From the NCBI GenBank assembly GCA_028023455.1, contig JAQFVV010006846.1, positions 234,172-298,171 of the forward strand: 64,000 bases of DNA, given 5' to 3'. The translations under genes were made by a program, and so were the position numbers. Under the pieces are notes generated by a model. It searched no databases, was not told the origin of the DNA, and was given only the letters and a program-made list of their open reading frames with translations. Of the stretch, positions 1 to 10,303 are shown in pieces. Each line of letters begins with the position of its first letter. The stretch's first letter is position 1. This DNA comes from Epiperipatus broadwayi (Eukaryota > Onychophora > Udeonychophora > Euonychophora > Peripatidae).

Positions 1-1287
1 GTGAAAGTGACTAAATTTTTTTTTTTGATATTGGTGCCACGGGAATCACCAAGTTGAATTTCCGTTGACCGACAATAACTCTATTTGCCACGATAATAGC
101 AGTCATTCAGACGCCATGCCTGTAATATACGCCACGAAGAATCTCCACAACATGATGGGCTGAGCCTTTCCAAAGATGAACCTCCGGAGCTCCAAATTGT
201 GACTTCAATCATGACCTAACTGTCAAGTCCAGAGTGGATCCCGATAATGCCTCCAGACTTCTGAACCTGTAGTAAATGACATCCATTGTAGAGGACTCTA
301 TAAACCGAACTTTGTGTGAACAACAGAAATTAATATTATCTCGAGGTAACTTACCTTTCCATATCAAAATCAGGGCTAAATCTCTAATTAAGTCTCTCGC
401 AAATCTCAGCTTAATCTTAAAAAGAAATTATATTTATGATGTGTAATTTATCAATTTAAATATTAATGTATTTTTGTTTATTTTACATTATAATCTTAGT
501 AGCAAGATTTTCAATCTTAAAATGTTGCTTGTTCGAGAGTGTAGGGCGAGTGATATTTTATATGCTTAATAATTTCTCAGTTTTATGATTAACCCTTGTT
601 AAATGCTCAGACCGACCTTAGTAGTTTTCTTTTATTTTTGTTTGTTTGTTTGCTTCGGCATTAAACTAAATCAAACTTGGCTTTGGCTAGCGATTTCTAG
701 GATATATGATTTATTTATTTTTTTGGTAGAGATTTATTTGCTATAATTCAGATTACGTAGTTCATGTTTCTTTCTTGTGTGAGACTAACCTTGGCTCATT
801 TCAATGTACTTGTCCATGAGCATTTTGCAGAATTATGACATTCTTGGTTCCAACATTTCTTTTCTGGACTAAGAAAAGCTCGTCTGCGCTGTCCCGTTAT
901 TCTCCACAAACATCCATCTTACTAAGTCTCTATAGGGAAAAGGGAATTGGTTGGGTGAACCGCTAGCAAGAAGATATAAGCCATTATTGTGTTATAGATA
1001 AGAAATGAACTTGTCTGCCTGGGTATTTAATGTAGTTCTGCTCGCATACACTCAATGTTAAGATCTGCTAAGTAAATGTAGATCAAGTTTCATGTTTATT
1101 TTGTTATTATGTTTAATAAATTTAAAAAGTTCTTATAAGTATTTTGGCTGACGTTTGTCTCAGTGTTTTCTCAATTGTCTGAACCACATTCATTAGCTTT
1201 TGCTCTCCCTGGGTTTAGTCCGGCACATTCGATTCGCATATCCTGTAACCCCTTAAAATAAATGTCTAGTTCCAAATTTCGGACTAG
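1..1287 (+). repeat. 5' LTR (partial)
   Basis: This stretch matches 6432-7707 closely. Differences are mostly C/T or G/A changes at CpG sites, plus a small deletion in the right copy near 7620 and a few poly-T length changes. The 3' limit is placed just before a TGG-starting primer-binding-site candidate, but the similarity between copies continues to 1337, so the true LTR end is uncertain by about 50 bp. The 5' part of the LTR lies outside the window. Confidence 0.8.
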
Positions 1288-1305
1288 TGGTGCCCTGGCG
1301 GTCAG
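1288..1305 (+). other. candidate primer-binding site
   Basis: The sequence starting TGGTGCCCTGGCGG (TGGCGCCC in the right copy at 7708) begins with the TGG expected opposite a tRNA CCA end. Its extension does not clearly match a T-arm of a known tRNA, and the same sequence is present in the right-hand copy, which a true primer-binding site should not be. The call is therefore tentative. Confidence 0.35.
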
Positions 1306-1640
1306 TATATGCGAGTCTAAAGTTTTTGTCCGGTATATAGGGTAGTAAATTTTAGCGCAACCAATGCAGGCCTTCGATTTTAAATCCCACGTGAGATTTT
1401 GTTCGGACAATTGAGGAATATTTCAGTGTTGGAGGCAAGATTCAGTAGGTAGGGATCAGTTTGTGCTAAATGGTAGAAAGCAGTTTGGAGTAGGGGGTTC
1501 ATCTTTTCAATATGAATAATTAATATATATAGTTAATTAAACAGCATTCTTTAGAGTTATTACTGAACGGACGGGTCAGACAAAAAGATATTAAGAAGTT
1601 ATATATTTATTTTGTTTCTTTGTTTATTAAAAAAAAAAAA

Positions 1641-1817
1641 GTTATTAGTTCTACGTTCGTAAAATAATAATAAAGAAAAAAAAAACAAAGAGTTTCGGTT
1701 CGCGTTTTAGAAATAACAAAATATAAAAGATTTTTTTTTTAAAGTTAAAAATTAGCTGTTACGTTCATAAAAAAAAAAAAAAAAAAGCAAGCAAAGAGTT
1801 TAGGTTCGCGTTTAAAG
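1641..1817 (+). repeat. imperfect tandem repeat in the retrotransposon leader
   Basis: Two units of about 65-70 bp, at 1641-1710 and 1751-1817, each run from an ACGTTCRTAAA segment through an A-rich stretch to AAAGAGTTTNGGTTCGCG. They lie in the untranslated leader between the LTR and the gag start, which is otherwise poly-A/poly-T rich. Confidence 0.6.
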
Positions 1818-1975
1818 AAAAAAGTAAACAGTTTAACTTTTGTGCTTTAAATATATATATATAATAAATAGCAGTTGAAGATTAAAAAAATAAATAAATT
1901 TCATAAATAGACAGAAGTTGCATTGGGAATTTAAATAAAGTTAGAGAAGAGGCTGAAGATAGACTAGCTAGCATC

Positions 1976-4744
1976 ATGGCCGAAATAGATTGGCAAATAA
2001 AATCTTTTATGGCTGATATTTGGGAAAGCCCATTAGAGCATTTGGAGAGCCTGCAAGAGATGTTTCGATGTCATAATTGGCAGGAGACTGAACAAGTGGC
2101 AATTGCACGCCACTATTTACAAGGAATGGCTGAGGATTGGTGGCATATCTTAAAGATCAAGCCACAGACTTTTTGGGATTACAGATGCAAATTATTGCAC
2201 ACTTTTTGGAGTGAAGAAAAGCAGTATCATATCTTCATTAATATATCACAAGAAAGATATATTAGGGGTAATGGAGAAACTTACACCCAGTTTTTCTGCA
2301 AACAAGCAGCAAGGCTGAAGTCATTGATAGCTTTCTCATTGACTGAGAGGCTGATATGCCGAATAGTATTGGGCAATATGCCAAGGGATATACAGCAGAT
2401 CATGTTGTGCAGTAGCAACATTCACTTGGAAGAAATGATTAAACTGCTAAATGAAATTGAACATAATCAGGCCCAAGAAGAAGTGGAGAAAAGAACAATG
2501 CAGGGCGATCAGATAATTTCGATAGAAAAAGGTCAAAAGAGTCAATTATCAGCTCCAATTAAAAAAAGTAAAGAAAGCCATAGGACTGTAGCTAATGTGA
2601 TGGTGGATCAAGAAGAACCAGCATGGAATGGAGCTATGCAGACTTGCCCAATTGTCAGTATAAAGACTGGAGACATCATTACAGAAGCATTGGTTGATTC
2701 AGGAAGTCAAATGTCATTGCTCTCTAGTAAGTTTTATGTGAAAATAAAGAAAGACCAGCCACATTTGTATACACTGCCAATAAAAAGAATGCAGGTGACA
2801 CTGGCCAATGGCAAGAAGGCAAATATTGAAACCAAACAGGTGTGGTTACATTTGCATCTGGGTAACATAGAGTTAGACCATGTCTTTTTGATAATGCCTG
2901 GTCTCATACAAGATGTTATAATTGGGACTGATTTTTTGTACAGGCATAAATGTGTTTTGGATTATGACAAATGTTTATTTCTTTGCCAAGAAGTTTTGAT
3001 GCCATTTGAAGGGCTAAAGAGTTATAAGCCACTTCAGGTACAGTGTGTTCAGCAAGTGAGGGATACTGTGGAAATGCAAAATAAAGTGTCACAATCCATG
3101 TTAAAAGGAATGGAAGAACAACACCCTCTAATGGAACTGTTGAGGGAGTTCTATTCAGTTTTTTCGAATAGGCCTAAGATCATTGAGGGGTATGTGCATC
3201 GCATTCAAGTTAAGGATGAAAGCCATTTCCAGAGTCGTTCATATCCCATTCCGTTTCAATATAAGGCTGAAGTAGATCTTCAAATACAGCAAATGATTGA
3301 ATGGGGAGTTATTGAAAAGCACACATCTCCATATGTTAACCCATTAGTAGTGGTAAAGAAAAAAGATGGATCTGTCAGAATATGTTTGGATGCCCGGCGG
3401 TTAAATGCCATTACCGTTCCTGAAAGAAACATTCCACCTACAATAACAGAACTTCTCTCAAAATTTCAAGGGAAAACCATTTTTTCTACATTGGACTTGA
3501 CATCCAGTTATTGGCAGATCCCTCTACATCCATTTGACCGCAAATATACTGCCTTCCGCTATGAAGGGCATACGTATGCATTTAAGCGTATGCCTTTTGG
3601 ATTAATCAATAGTGGTTCAGGACTTCTAAAGTGTTTGGATCAAGTGTTATCAGACAAAATCAAGAGTCTGATTGTGATATATATGGATGACATAGTCATC
3701 GCATCTAAAAATATGGAAGAACATATGGAACACTTGAAAATGTTCTTAATGGAGTGTTACCAGAAAAACATTACCATCAATTTACAAAAAAGTTGCCTGG
3801 TCCAGGAGGAGGTTACATTTTTAGGCTTTTTAATTGGGAAAGAGGGTATTAAACCTCATCCCGAGAAACTAACAGTGATACAACATTTTCCCACACCCAC
3901 TAATAGGCGTCAGGTATGGTCTTTTCTGGGATTATGCAATTTTTATCATAAATTCTATGAAAATTTTGCATTAGATGCTGCAAATTTGGTTCAGTTATTG
4001 ACAAAAGACCAAAAATGGATATGGGAGTACAAACAGGAGCAGGAATTTCAACACATTAAAAACAAGTTCTTGGAACAGGTGGTTCTAGCCTACCCTGACT
4101 TTTCACAAACTTTTTATGTTCAGACCGACAGCAGTGGGCAAGGGCTTGGAGTCGTGTTATTTCAAATTGACAAACAAAAATGTCACAGAGTGTTGTATTT
4201 TTGTAGCCGCAAGCTAAAAGGGGTGGAAAATAATTACATGACGACAGAAAAGGAAGCTTTGGCCATTGTTTGGGCTTTCAGTAAATTCAAACAATTCCTG
4301 CTTGGGTCAGAGATTGTTGTAATTACAGATCATAAGAGCTTGGAATTTCTTAATAGCAGTTATTTATCGAATGATCGATTGATACGTTGGAGTCTTATGC
4401 TACAGAAATTCCAATATAAAGTTCTATATTGTAAAGGAAAGGAAAATATTGTGGCGGATATTTTGAGTCACCATCCCGTAGATCTGACCCCACATCATCT
4501 TGAGCCCAACAATCTAAGTATTGCAGCATTCACATTGACCATAGATGAGTCCATAGAGCAACAATTACTAAGGCTATCTGAAATACAGGAGACCAGCCCA
4601 GAGTATGCACAAATCATGACATATAAGAAAGGAATAGGAACTTCAGACCCCAGTGACACAGCAACATTGGAAAAATATGAAGCCTATAGAATAAAAGATG
4701 GTGTATTGCAATACAGAGTTGCCACAGAAGAAGACTCATGGTGA
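1976..4744 (+). CDS. gag-protease-reverse transcriptase-RNase H polyprotein (gypsy type), 922 codons
   Basis: One uninterrupted frame encodes the retrotransposon polyprotein. Residues 1-170 resemble a short retrotransposon gag; no CCHC zinc knuckle is visible. Residues about 225-330 are an aspartic protease with the DSG active site at 241-243. Residues about 400-650 are the reverse transcriptase, with the motif A Asp at D507 (TLDLTSSYWQIPL) and the YMDD catalytic box at 569-572. RNase H follows with putative catalytic D718 (TDSSGQG), E760 (TEKEALA) and D785 (TDHKSLEF). The frame ends at a TGA (4742-4744), but the same frame continues directly into integrase, so this stop looks like a mutation and not the natural end. 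The start ATG follows an AT-rich leader and opens with gag-like sequence. No frameshift separates gag from pol. The protein would act in cytoplasmic particles to copy the element RNA. Confidence 0.93.
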   Translation: MAEIDWQIKSFMADIWESPLEHLESLQEMFRCHNWQETEQVAIARHYLQGMAEDWWHILKIKPQTFWDYRCKLLHTFWSEEKQYHIFINISQERYIRGNGETYTQFFCKQAARLKSLIAFSLTERLICRIVLGNMPRDIQQIMLCSSNIHLEEMIKLLNEIEHNQAQEEVEKRTMQGDQIISIEKGQKSQLSAPIKKSKESHRTVANVMVDQEEPAWNGAMQTCPIVSIKTGDIITEALVDSGSQMSLLSSKFYVKIKKDQPHLYTLPIKRMQVTLANGKKANIETKQVWLHLHLGNIELDHVFLIMPGLIQDVIIGTDFLYRHKCVLDYDKCLFLCQEVLMPFEGLKSYKPLQVQCVQQVRDTVEMQNKVSQSMLKGMEEQHPLMELLREFYSVFSNRPKIIEGYVHRIQVKDESHFQSRSYPIPFQYKAEVDLQIQQMIEWGVIEKHTSPYVNPLVVVKKKDGSVRICLDARRLNAITVPERNIPPTITELLSKFQGKTIFSTLDLTSSYWQIPLHPFDRKYTAFRYEGHTYAFKRMPFGLINSGSGLLKCLDQVLSDKIKSLIVIYMDDIVIASKNMEEHMEHLKMFLMECYQKNITINLQKSCLVQEEVTFLGFLIGKEGIKPHPEKLTVIQHFPTPTNRRQVWSFLGLCNFYHKFYENFALDAANLVQLLTKDQKWIWEYKQEQEFQHIKNKFLEQVVLAYPDFSQTFYVQTDSSGQGLGVVLFQIDKQKCHRVLYFCSRKLKGVENNYMTTEKEALAIVWAFSKFKQFLLGSEIVVITDHKSLEFLNSSYLSNDRLIRWSLMLQKFQYKVLYCKGKENIVADILSHHPVDLTPHHLEPNNLSIAAFTLTIDESIEQQLLRLSEIQETSPEYAQIMTYKKGIGTSDPSDTATLEKYEAYRIKDGVLQYRVATEEDSW

Positions 4745-5746
4745 ATTCTTATACCCCAAACACTCAGGAACAAACTTATAGAGTATATACATTGCCTTTA
4801 TGGACACTATGGACCACGTAAAGTAGAACATGTGCTCAGGGAAGTATTTTACTGGCCAAGTTTATATTCAAATGTTGTATCAGTTTTGGGAAAATGTCAT
4901 GTGTGTTCACAAACTAAATATGTAAATAAGAGATTTACTGGGATCTTGCAGCCTATTTTAGCACACAACCCTAATGAAATGTTGGCCATAGATTTTTATG
5001 GGCCTTTACCTGCCTATAAACGATACTGATATTTAATCGTAATGTACGACATATTTTCTAAGTATGTAACTGCATATCCATTAAGAAAGGCGGATACACG
5101 AAGTACTATCCGGATCTTACAGGAGCATCAGTTTCCTAAGATTGGTAGGCCCCAGATGATACTTACAGATCATGGGACACCCTTTAAATCTCACCACTGG
5201 AAAAAGTGGATTCAGCAACAGGGCATTCAGCATGTATTAACATCTATTCGTAATCCTCAATCGAATCCCTGTGAGAGAGTCATGAGGGAGTTAAACCGTT
5301 TATTTCGGCTTTATGTCAGCGAAAATCACCGTGGATGGGTGAATCAGACGGGAAACATCACTAACTACATAAATTGGACACAGAATGAATCTACAGGGTT
5401 TGCCCCCATCAGATTACATTTTGGACAGAATTATCCAATGCTGATAAAGGCTCCCTTGCCTGTAGATCGGGACAAAATTGATAAAGAAATGGATAAAAGA
5501 AAGGCTCGAATAAAGTTGAAACATATGGCTGAAGTACGCATAAAGCGGGGAAATCCATGACCATGTAGATTCGAGGTAGGGGACTTGGTTTTTGTACGAA
5601 AACCTCATGTCAGCAATCCAACCCAGCATCAATATAAGAAATTTTTCCCAGTATATGAGGGACCCTTCACTATACAAAAGAAAAGTGGTCCGAATGCCTT
5701 TGTATTGGAAGATGAGCGTGGGGTTTATGGATCTTATAATGCATGA
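4745..5746 (+). pseudogene. integrase region of the gypsy element, interrupted by TGA codons
   Basis: This continues in the same reading frame as the polyprotein upstream. It shows the N-terminal HHCC zinc finger (LYGHYGPRK, then CHVCSQTK), a DDE catalytic core and a C-terminal GPF-type module (FEVGDLVFVRK, then YEGPFTI). The catalytic residues are present at codons 1006 (AIDFYGPL), 1065 (LTDHGTPF) and 1100 (NPCERVMREL) of the continuous frame, a spacing close to D35E. In-frame TGA codons at 4742, 5027 and 5558 break it; a fourth TGA at 5744 is probably the natural or near-natural end. No insertions or deletions shift the frame. A working integrase would insert element cDNA into host chromosomes; this copy cannot make a full-length one without readthrough. 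Confidence 0.92.
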
Positions 5747-5816
5747 AGCCTTAGGCCAGCCACCTAAAAGATAGGAGGTACACTTAAGGAATTGATCTCA
5801 GGGCAAATGTTCAGCC

Positions 5817-5828
5817 AGGGGGAGGGGA
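5817..5828 (+). other. polypurine tract
   Basis: AGGGGGAGGGGA lies about 70 bp after the end of integrase. In LTR retrotransposons such a tract primes plus-strand DNA synthesis and directly abuts the 3' LTR, so the right LTR should begin close to 5829. Confidence 0.75.
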
Positions 5829-7757
5829 TTTAAAAGTTTTAAATGTTGGGGTTTAAAGTTTGAAAAAAAAAAAAGAAATAGCAAATAGATGCTTTTATTT
5901 TTTTTTGTTGGCATGAAGGGGCAGTTGAACTGGATACTTTATCCGATTCAAGGGTTCTATCATGTAAATTAGAAAAAAAGAAAAACCAAGTTTTATATGT
6001 GCAATAACACACATACTTATTTATTTTGAAATCTTATATTTTTAATTCTAAGTTGATTTTAGTATAAAATATTTTTTTTATGACGCTTGTTTTCTTTTAA
6101 AATAATTAAAAGCAAACAAAGTTTAATTAGTGCTCTTATATGTATTTTATTTAAACTAAATAATAATCATTTTTGTAAGATAAAGCCCTGTAAGATATTG
6201 TTTTTCTAATTAAGATTGAGTGGGAGATAGAGATTTACCTTGGTTGAAAGTTGCAAAAAAAAGATTGCATGGGAGATAACAAAGGACATAAATAGCTGGG
6301 TAATTTTTTTTTTATTAGAGAGGAGGATTCAAAGAGACTATTCTGTTCATTCAGTTTTTATTGCTCAGCTTATTCAGCTTCTTCTTATTGAGGATCGATC
6401 CAGATTTTAGCTGTTATTGAACTGTTGCATTGTGAAAGTGACTAAATTTTTTTTTGATATTGGTGCCATGGGAATCACCAAGTTGAATTTCCGTTGACTG
6501 ACAATAACTCTATTTGCCACGATAATAGCAGTCATTCAGACGCCATGCCTGTAATATACGCCATGAAGAATCTCCACAACATGATGGGCTGAGCCTTTCC
6601 AAAGATGAACCTCCGGAGCTCCAAATTGTGACTTCAATCATGACCTAACTGTCAAGTCCAGAGTGGATCCCGATAATGCCTCCAGACTTCTGAACCTGTA
6701 GTAAATGACATCCGTTGTAGAGGACTCTATAAACCAAACTTTGTGTGAACAACAGAAATTAATATTATCTCGAGGTAACTTACCTTTCCATATCAAAATC
6801 AGGGCTAAATCTCTAATTAAGTCTCTTGCAAATCTCAGCTTAATCTTAAAAAGAAATTATATTTATGATGTGTAATTTATCAATTTAAATATTAATGTAT
6901 TTTTGTTTATTTTACATTATAATCTTAGTAGCAAGATTTTCAATCTTAAAATGTTGCTTGTTCGAGAGTGTAGGGCGAGTGATATTTTATATGCTTAATA
7001 ATTTCTCAGTTTTATGATTAACCCTTGTTAAATGCTCAGACTGACCTTAGTAGTTTTCTTTTATTTTTGTTTGTTTGTTTGCTTCGGCGTTAAACTAAAT
7101 CAAACTTGGCTTTGGCTAGCGATTTCTAGGATATATGATTTATTTATTTTTTTGGTAGAGATTTATTTGCTATAATTCAGATTACGTAGTTCATGTTTCT
7201 TTCTTGTGTGAGACTAACCTTGGCTCATTTCAATGTACTTGTCCATGAGCGTTTTGCAGAATTATGACATTCTTGGTTCCAACATTTCTTTTCTGGACTA
7301 AGAAAAGCTCGTCTGCGCTGTCCCGTTATTCTCCACAAACATCCATCTTACTAAGTCTCTATAGGGAAAAGGGAATTGGTTGGGCGAACTGCTAGCAAGA
7401 AGATATAAGCCATTATTGTGTTATAGATAAGAAATGAACTTGTCTGCCTGGGTATTTAACGTAGTTCTGCTCGCATACACTCAATGTTAAGATCTGCTAA
7501 GTAAATGTAGATACTTGTTTCATGTTTATTTTGTTATTATGTTTAATAAATTTAAAAAGTTCTTATAAGTATTTTGGCTGACATTTGTCTCAGTGTTTTC
7601 TCAATTGTCTGAACCACATTTATTCTCCCTGGGTTTAGTCCGGCGCATTCGATTCGCATATCCTGTAACCCCTTAAAATAAATGTCTAGTTTCAAATTTT
7701 GGACTAGTGGCGCCCTGGCGGTCAGTATATGCGAGTCTAAAGCTTTTGTCTGGTATA
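5829..7757 (+). repeat. 3' LTR (5829 to about 7707 or 7757)
   Basis: The part from 6432 onwards repeats the window start. The part 5829-6431 has no partner inside the window because the left LTR is cut. A promoter-like ACATAAATAGC near 6279 and polyadenylation-like AATAAA near 7546 fit LTR functions. The copy extends about 50 bp past the primer-binding-site look-alike at 7708 and stops at 7757, where the flank becomes a short TA run. Confidence 0.75.
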
Positions 7758-8840
7758 ATATATATTGTAAAGGTTGTAAAGATCCACCCTTTCCATCAAA
7801 GTGTGATTATTGTTTTTAAAAAAAATCTTTCATTTGGTTTTGATATGGGAGTTTATATATATGTTGTTTTTATTAGTTGATGTTATTTATTTCAATTTTT
7901 TGGTGTATGCCTTTATTTATGGTTGTGGGATCTAAATGGCAGTAGTAAAATATCAAGATATTGGTTTGTGTTTAAAATACTTGCCTTTTTGTAATATCAA
8001 TGAGTAAAATATTGGCATATAAAATTACTAAATGCGTTTAGATCATATTTTTATTTTTGGACATTGTTTGCAATGTAATTGTATTATTTGTTGTTTATTT
8101 ATCTATTTTGATTTTGTAAACTATACAGCTAATTTTATATGTAATTTTTTTTTAAATTTTAATATTTAAAAATCGATCATTGTTGTAATAAAGATATTGA
8201 TATTAGCAGTGTGTGAAAAACTGAGCTAAACAATATACACAAAAAAGCTAAACAATATACATAAAAAAATACTACAGCAACCAGGATTGACATTAAAGAA
8301 AGAAAGCAAAATTTACTGTTGTCGCCTATAGAATTTTTTATGTGTAATGACAATATTTATTGGACTCTATGTATCATTAGAAAAGGTAGGCTAAATGATA
8401 AATTTATGGTCCAGGGGTTTAAATCCCTCCATCTTGCCTTATTTCATGATCAAGATCTAGTGAAAAATAACCAAATTATTGACATGCAGACATTTGGAGT
8501 AGAAAATAAATGGAATGAATAACATGTACAGCAATAAGCATTAGCTAAATATTCAAAATCGGTTTATTATTATAACTGATTCATTATAACCTAGCCCGAA
8601 TTTAAAAACATACTATGAGTTAATCATTTAAAAAAAAGAGGGCTCATGAATTTATGCTTTTGTTATTTTAAACTATTTTACATTTTATCTTATCCCACTC
8701 TGGAACTGACAAACATGCATTAAGTAGTTATTAAACTTTAAAATGAAGAGAAAACAAAGTAGATTAAATGGTAATTAATTTGGTAATTTTTTTTATTGAT
8801 TTTTTTTTTGTACGATTGACTTTTAAATTGGTAGTCCAGT
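7758..8840. other. AT-rich stretch without recognised gene
   Basis: No credible coding region. A short duplicated GCTAAACAATATACA motif lies at 8226-8265, and a B-box-like GGGGTTTAAATCCC palindrome at about 8415. Neither is enough for an RNA gene call. Confidence 0.6.
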
Positions 8841-8900
8841 ATTTCCCTTGCTATGATGTAATTAGCCTGAAGGCATACAACTCTAACCATCTGATTTTTG
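8841..8900 (+). repeat. left terminal inverted repeat
   Basis: Matches the reverse complement of 10244-10303 with a handful of mismatches; the core AGCCTGAAGGCATAC is identical in both ends. Confidence 0.8.
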
Positions 8901-9065
8901 CATCATCGGAAGAACACATGAATGTTGTCATGGAAACAAAGACACTGACATGACTAATCCAAAAGATTTGATTTTTTGATCCACGAGATATTTTTCGTTG
9001 TGACCCGCGAGATTTAAAAGTGGATTTTTTCCTATTTGTTGCAGCGTGTTTCCTATTTGTTGCAG

Positions 9066-9830
9066 TGTTTTTTTCAGTGCTTTAATATTTCAGAAATTTT
9101 TTTAAATAAAACATTACTTTTCAACAATTGTAAGTAATTTACATGTTATTTCTTCTATGATATTAAGTGGATGTATTTTACATTTTATTAATTTTCCAGA
9201 TTTTAAGACGACAAAATTATTATTTGAATACTCGCAGAATTATTACTTCTGGACTCACTCTTTATGATAGGTTTTTTTAAGAAGACAAAATTATTATTTG
9301 TAGACTTGCAGTAATTTGTAGACTCACAGTTTTCACTTTATGATAGGTTTTTTAAAGAAGACAAAATTATTATTTGTCACTCACAGTTTTTTTCAGGGCT
9401 TTAATATCTCAGCAATTTTTTTAAATAAAACATTACTTTTCAACAATTGTAAGTAATTTACATGTTATTTCTTCTATGATATTAAGTGGATGTATTTTAC
9501 ATTTTATTAATTTTCTGGATTTTAAGATGACAAAATTATTATTTTAATACTCGCAGAATTATTACTTCTGGACTCGCTCTTTATGATAGGTTTTTTTAAG
9601 AAGACAAAGTTATTATTTGTAGACTTGCAGTTATTTGTAGACTCACAGTTTTCACTTTATGATAGGTTTTTTTAAAAAGACAAAATTATTATTTGTAGAC
9701 TCACAGAAATATTACTTCTGGACTTGCTCTTTATGATAGGTTTTTTTAAGAAGACAAAATTATTATTTGTAGACTTACAGAAATATTACTTCTGGAGTTG
9801 CAGTTTACACTTTATGATAACTTTATATAG
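9066..9830 (+). repeat. nested tandem repeats inside the TIR element
   Basis: A unit of 319 bp beginning near 9066 repeats from 9385, with few differences. Within it a shorter unit of about 75 bp, starting TTTATGATAGGTTTTTTTAA and continuing AGACAAAATTATTATTTG, occurs at 9261, 9337, 9580, 9656 and 9730, with a shortened copy at 9811. A separate 22-bp duplication (TTTCCTATTTGTTGCAG) precedes the array at about 9027-9066. Confidence 0.85.
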
Positions 9831-10120
9831 TACTTTTAACATGACTGATTTATTATTTATGGACTCACAGTTTTTACTTATTAATTTTGTAGTGATATTT
9901 ATCTTACATTTTCCTATTTTGCGTCCAATTTTAGTTAATTATTCATGATGTATATATTACTTTTAATCTTTTTTTGCTGCATATCACTCTACTTAGTGTC
10001 CTATTTATTAATTTTTTTTTCAGGATGGACAGCGCCATCATTATCTTGTACCATGTGCCTTTTTCTCCGTTTTTACCTCATGACCCTGTACCACTTGCCT
10101 TTTCCCTCATTTTACTTTTT

Positions 10121-10303
10121 TATGACATCATTACCCTGAGGGCATCCTATTCTAAGCTAGCGATCTTTGACATAACATCACGTCATATGCGGGAAAATTT
10201 TAGCGATTACATTTGTCCGCAATTCACTAGGTGACGTTATCTTAAAAATCGGATGGTTAGAGTGGTATGCCTTCAGGCTAATGATGTCATAGCAAGGTAA
10301 ATA
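10121..10303. repeat. palindromic right end of the TIR element
   Basis: The sequence 10121-10186, with TATGACATCATTACCCTGAG, is an inverted, about 80% identical version of the terminal repeat at 10221-10303. Thus the same terminal motif occurs three times: once at the left end and twice, head to head, at the right end. Just inside (10045-10125) are two degenerate units of about 45 bp, each with GTACCA and TGCCTTTT. Confidence 0.7.

Larger units (their letters stand above)
1..7757 (+). mobile_element. Ty3/gypsy-type LTR retrotransposon, left end cut by window
   Basis: Two direct copies of a long repeat, 1-1337 and 6432-7757, about 98% identical by eye, flank a region coding for gag, aspartic protease, reverse transcriptase, RNase H and integrase in the order typical of Ty3/gypsy elements. 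A candidate primer-binding site (1288) and a polypurine tract (5817-5828) are in the expected positions. No env-like frame follows integrase. Because the polypurine tract lies about 600 bp before the start of the visible duplication, the left LTR probably begins before the window. The right boundary falls in a short TA-rich stretch. The high LTR similarity indicates a fairly recent insertion, but TGA codons break the integrase region, so this copy is not autonomous. Confidence 0.93.
8841..10303. mobile_element. unclassified non-coding DNA element with ~60-bp terminal inverted repeats
   Basis: The left end 8841-8900 and the reverse complement of the right end 10244-10303 match over about 55-60 bp, sharing CTTGCTATGA, TTAGCCTGAAGGCATAC and CTCTAACCAT. 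The interior has no transposase; it holds direct tandem repeats (9066-9830) and a palindromic right end. This is the structure of a non-autonomous TIR or foldback element. I could not define a target-site duplication, and I do not recognise the superfamily. Confidence 0.75.

Noticed and set aside
1171-1410. 79-codon minus-strand frame across the 5' LTR
   Set aside because: It lies in LTR and primer-binding-site sequence and has no recognisable domain. It is antisense to the element.
4742-5560. Programmed readthrough or recoding of TGA in the gypsy polyprotein
   Set aside because: Three stops spread through integrase, outside any domain boundary, and the CpG decay of the LTRs make mutation the simpler explanation.
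8403-8430. B-box-like GGGGTTTAAATCCC suggesting a tRNA
   Set aside because: No A-box or cloverleaf pairing around it; the palindromic TTTAAA core explains the match.
9066-9830. CRISPR-like array
   Set aside because: The repeats are long, unequal and without unique spacers, and the genome is eukaryotic; they are ordinary tandem repeats within a transposable element.
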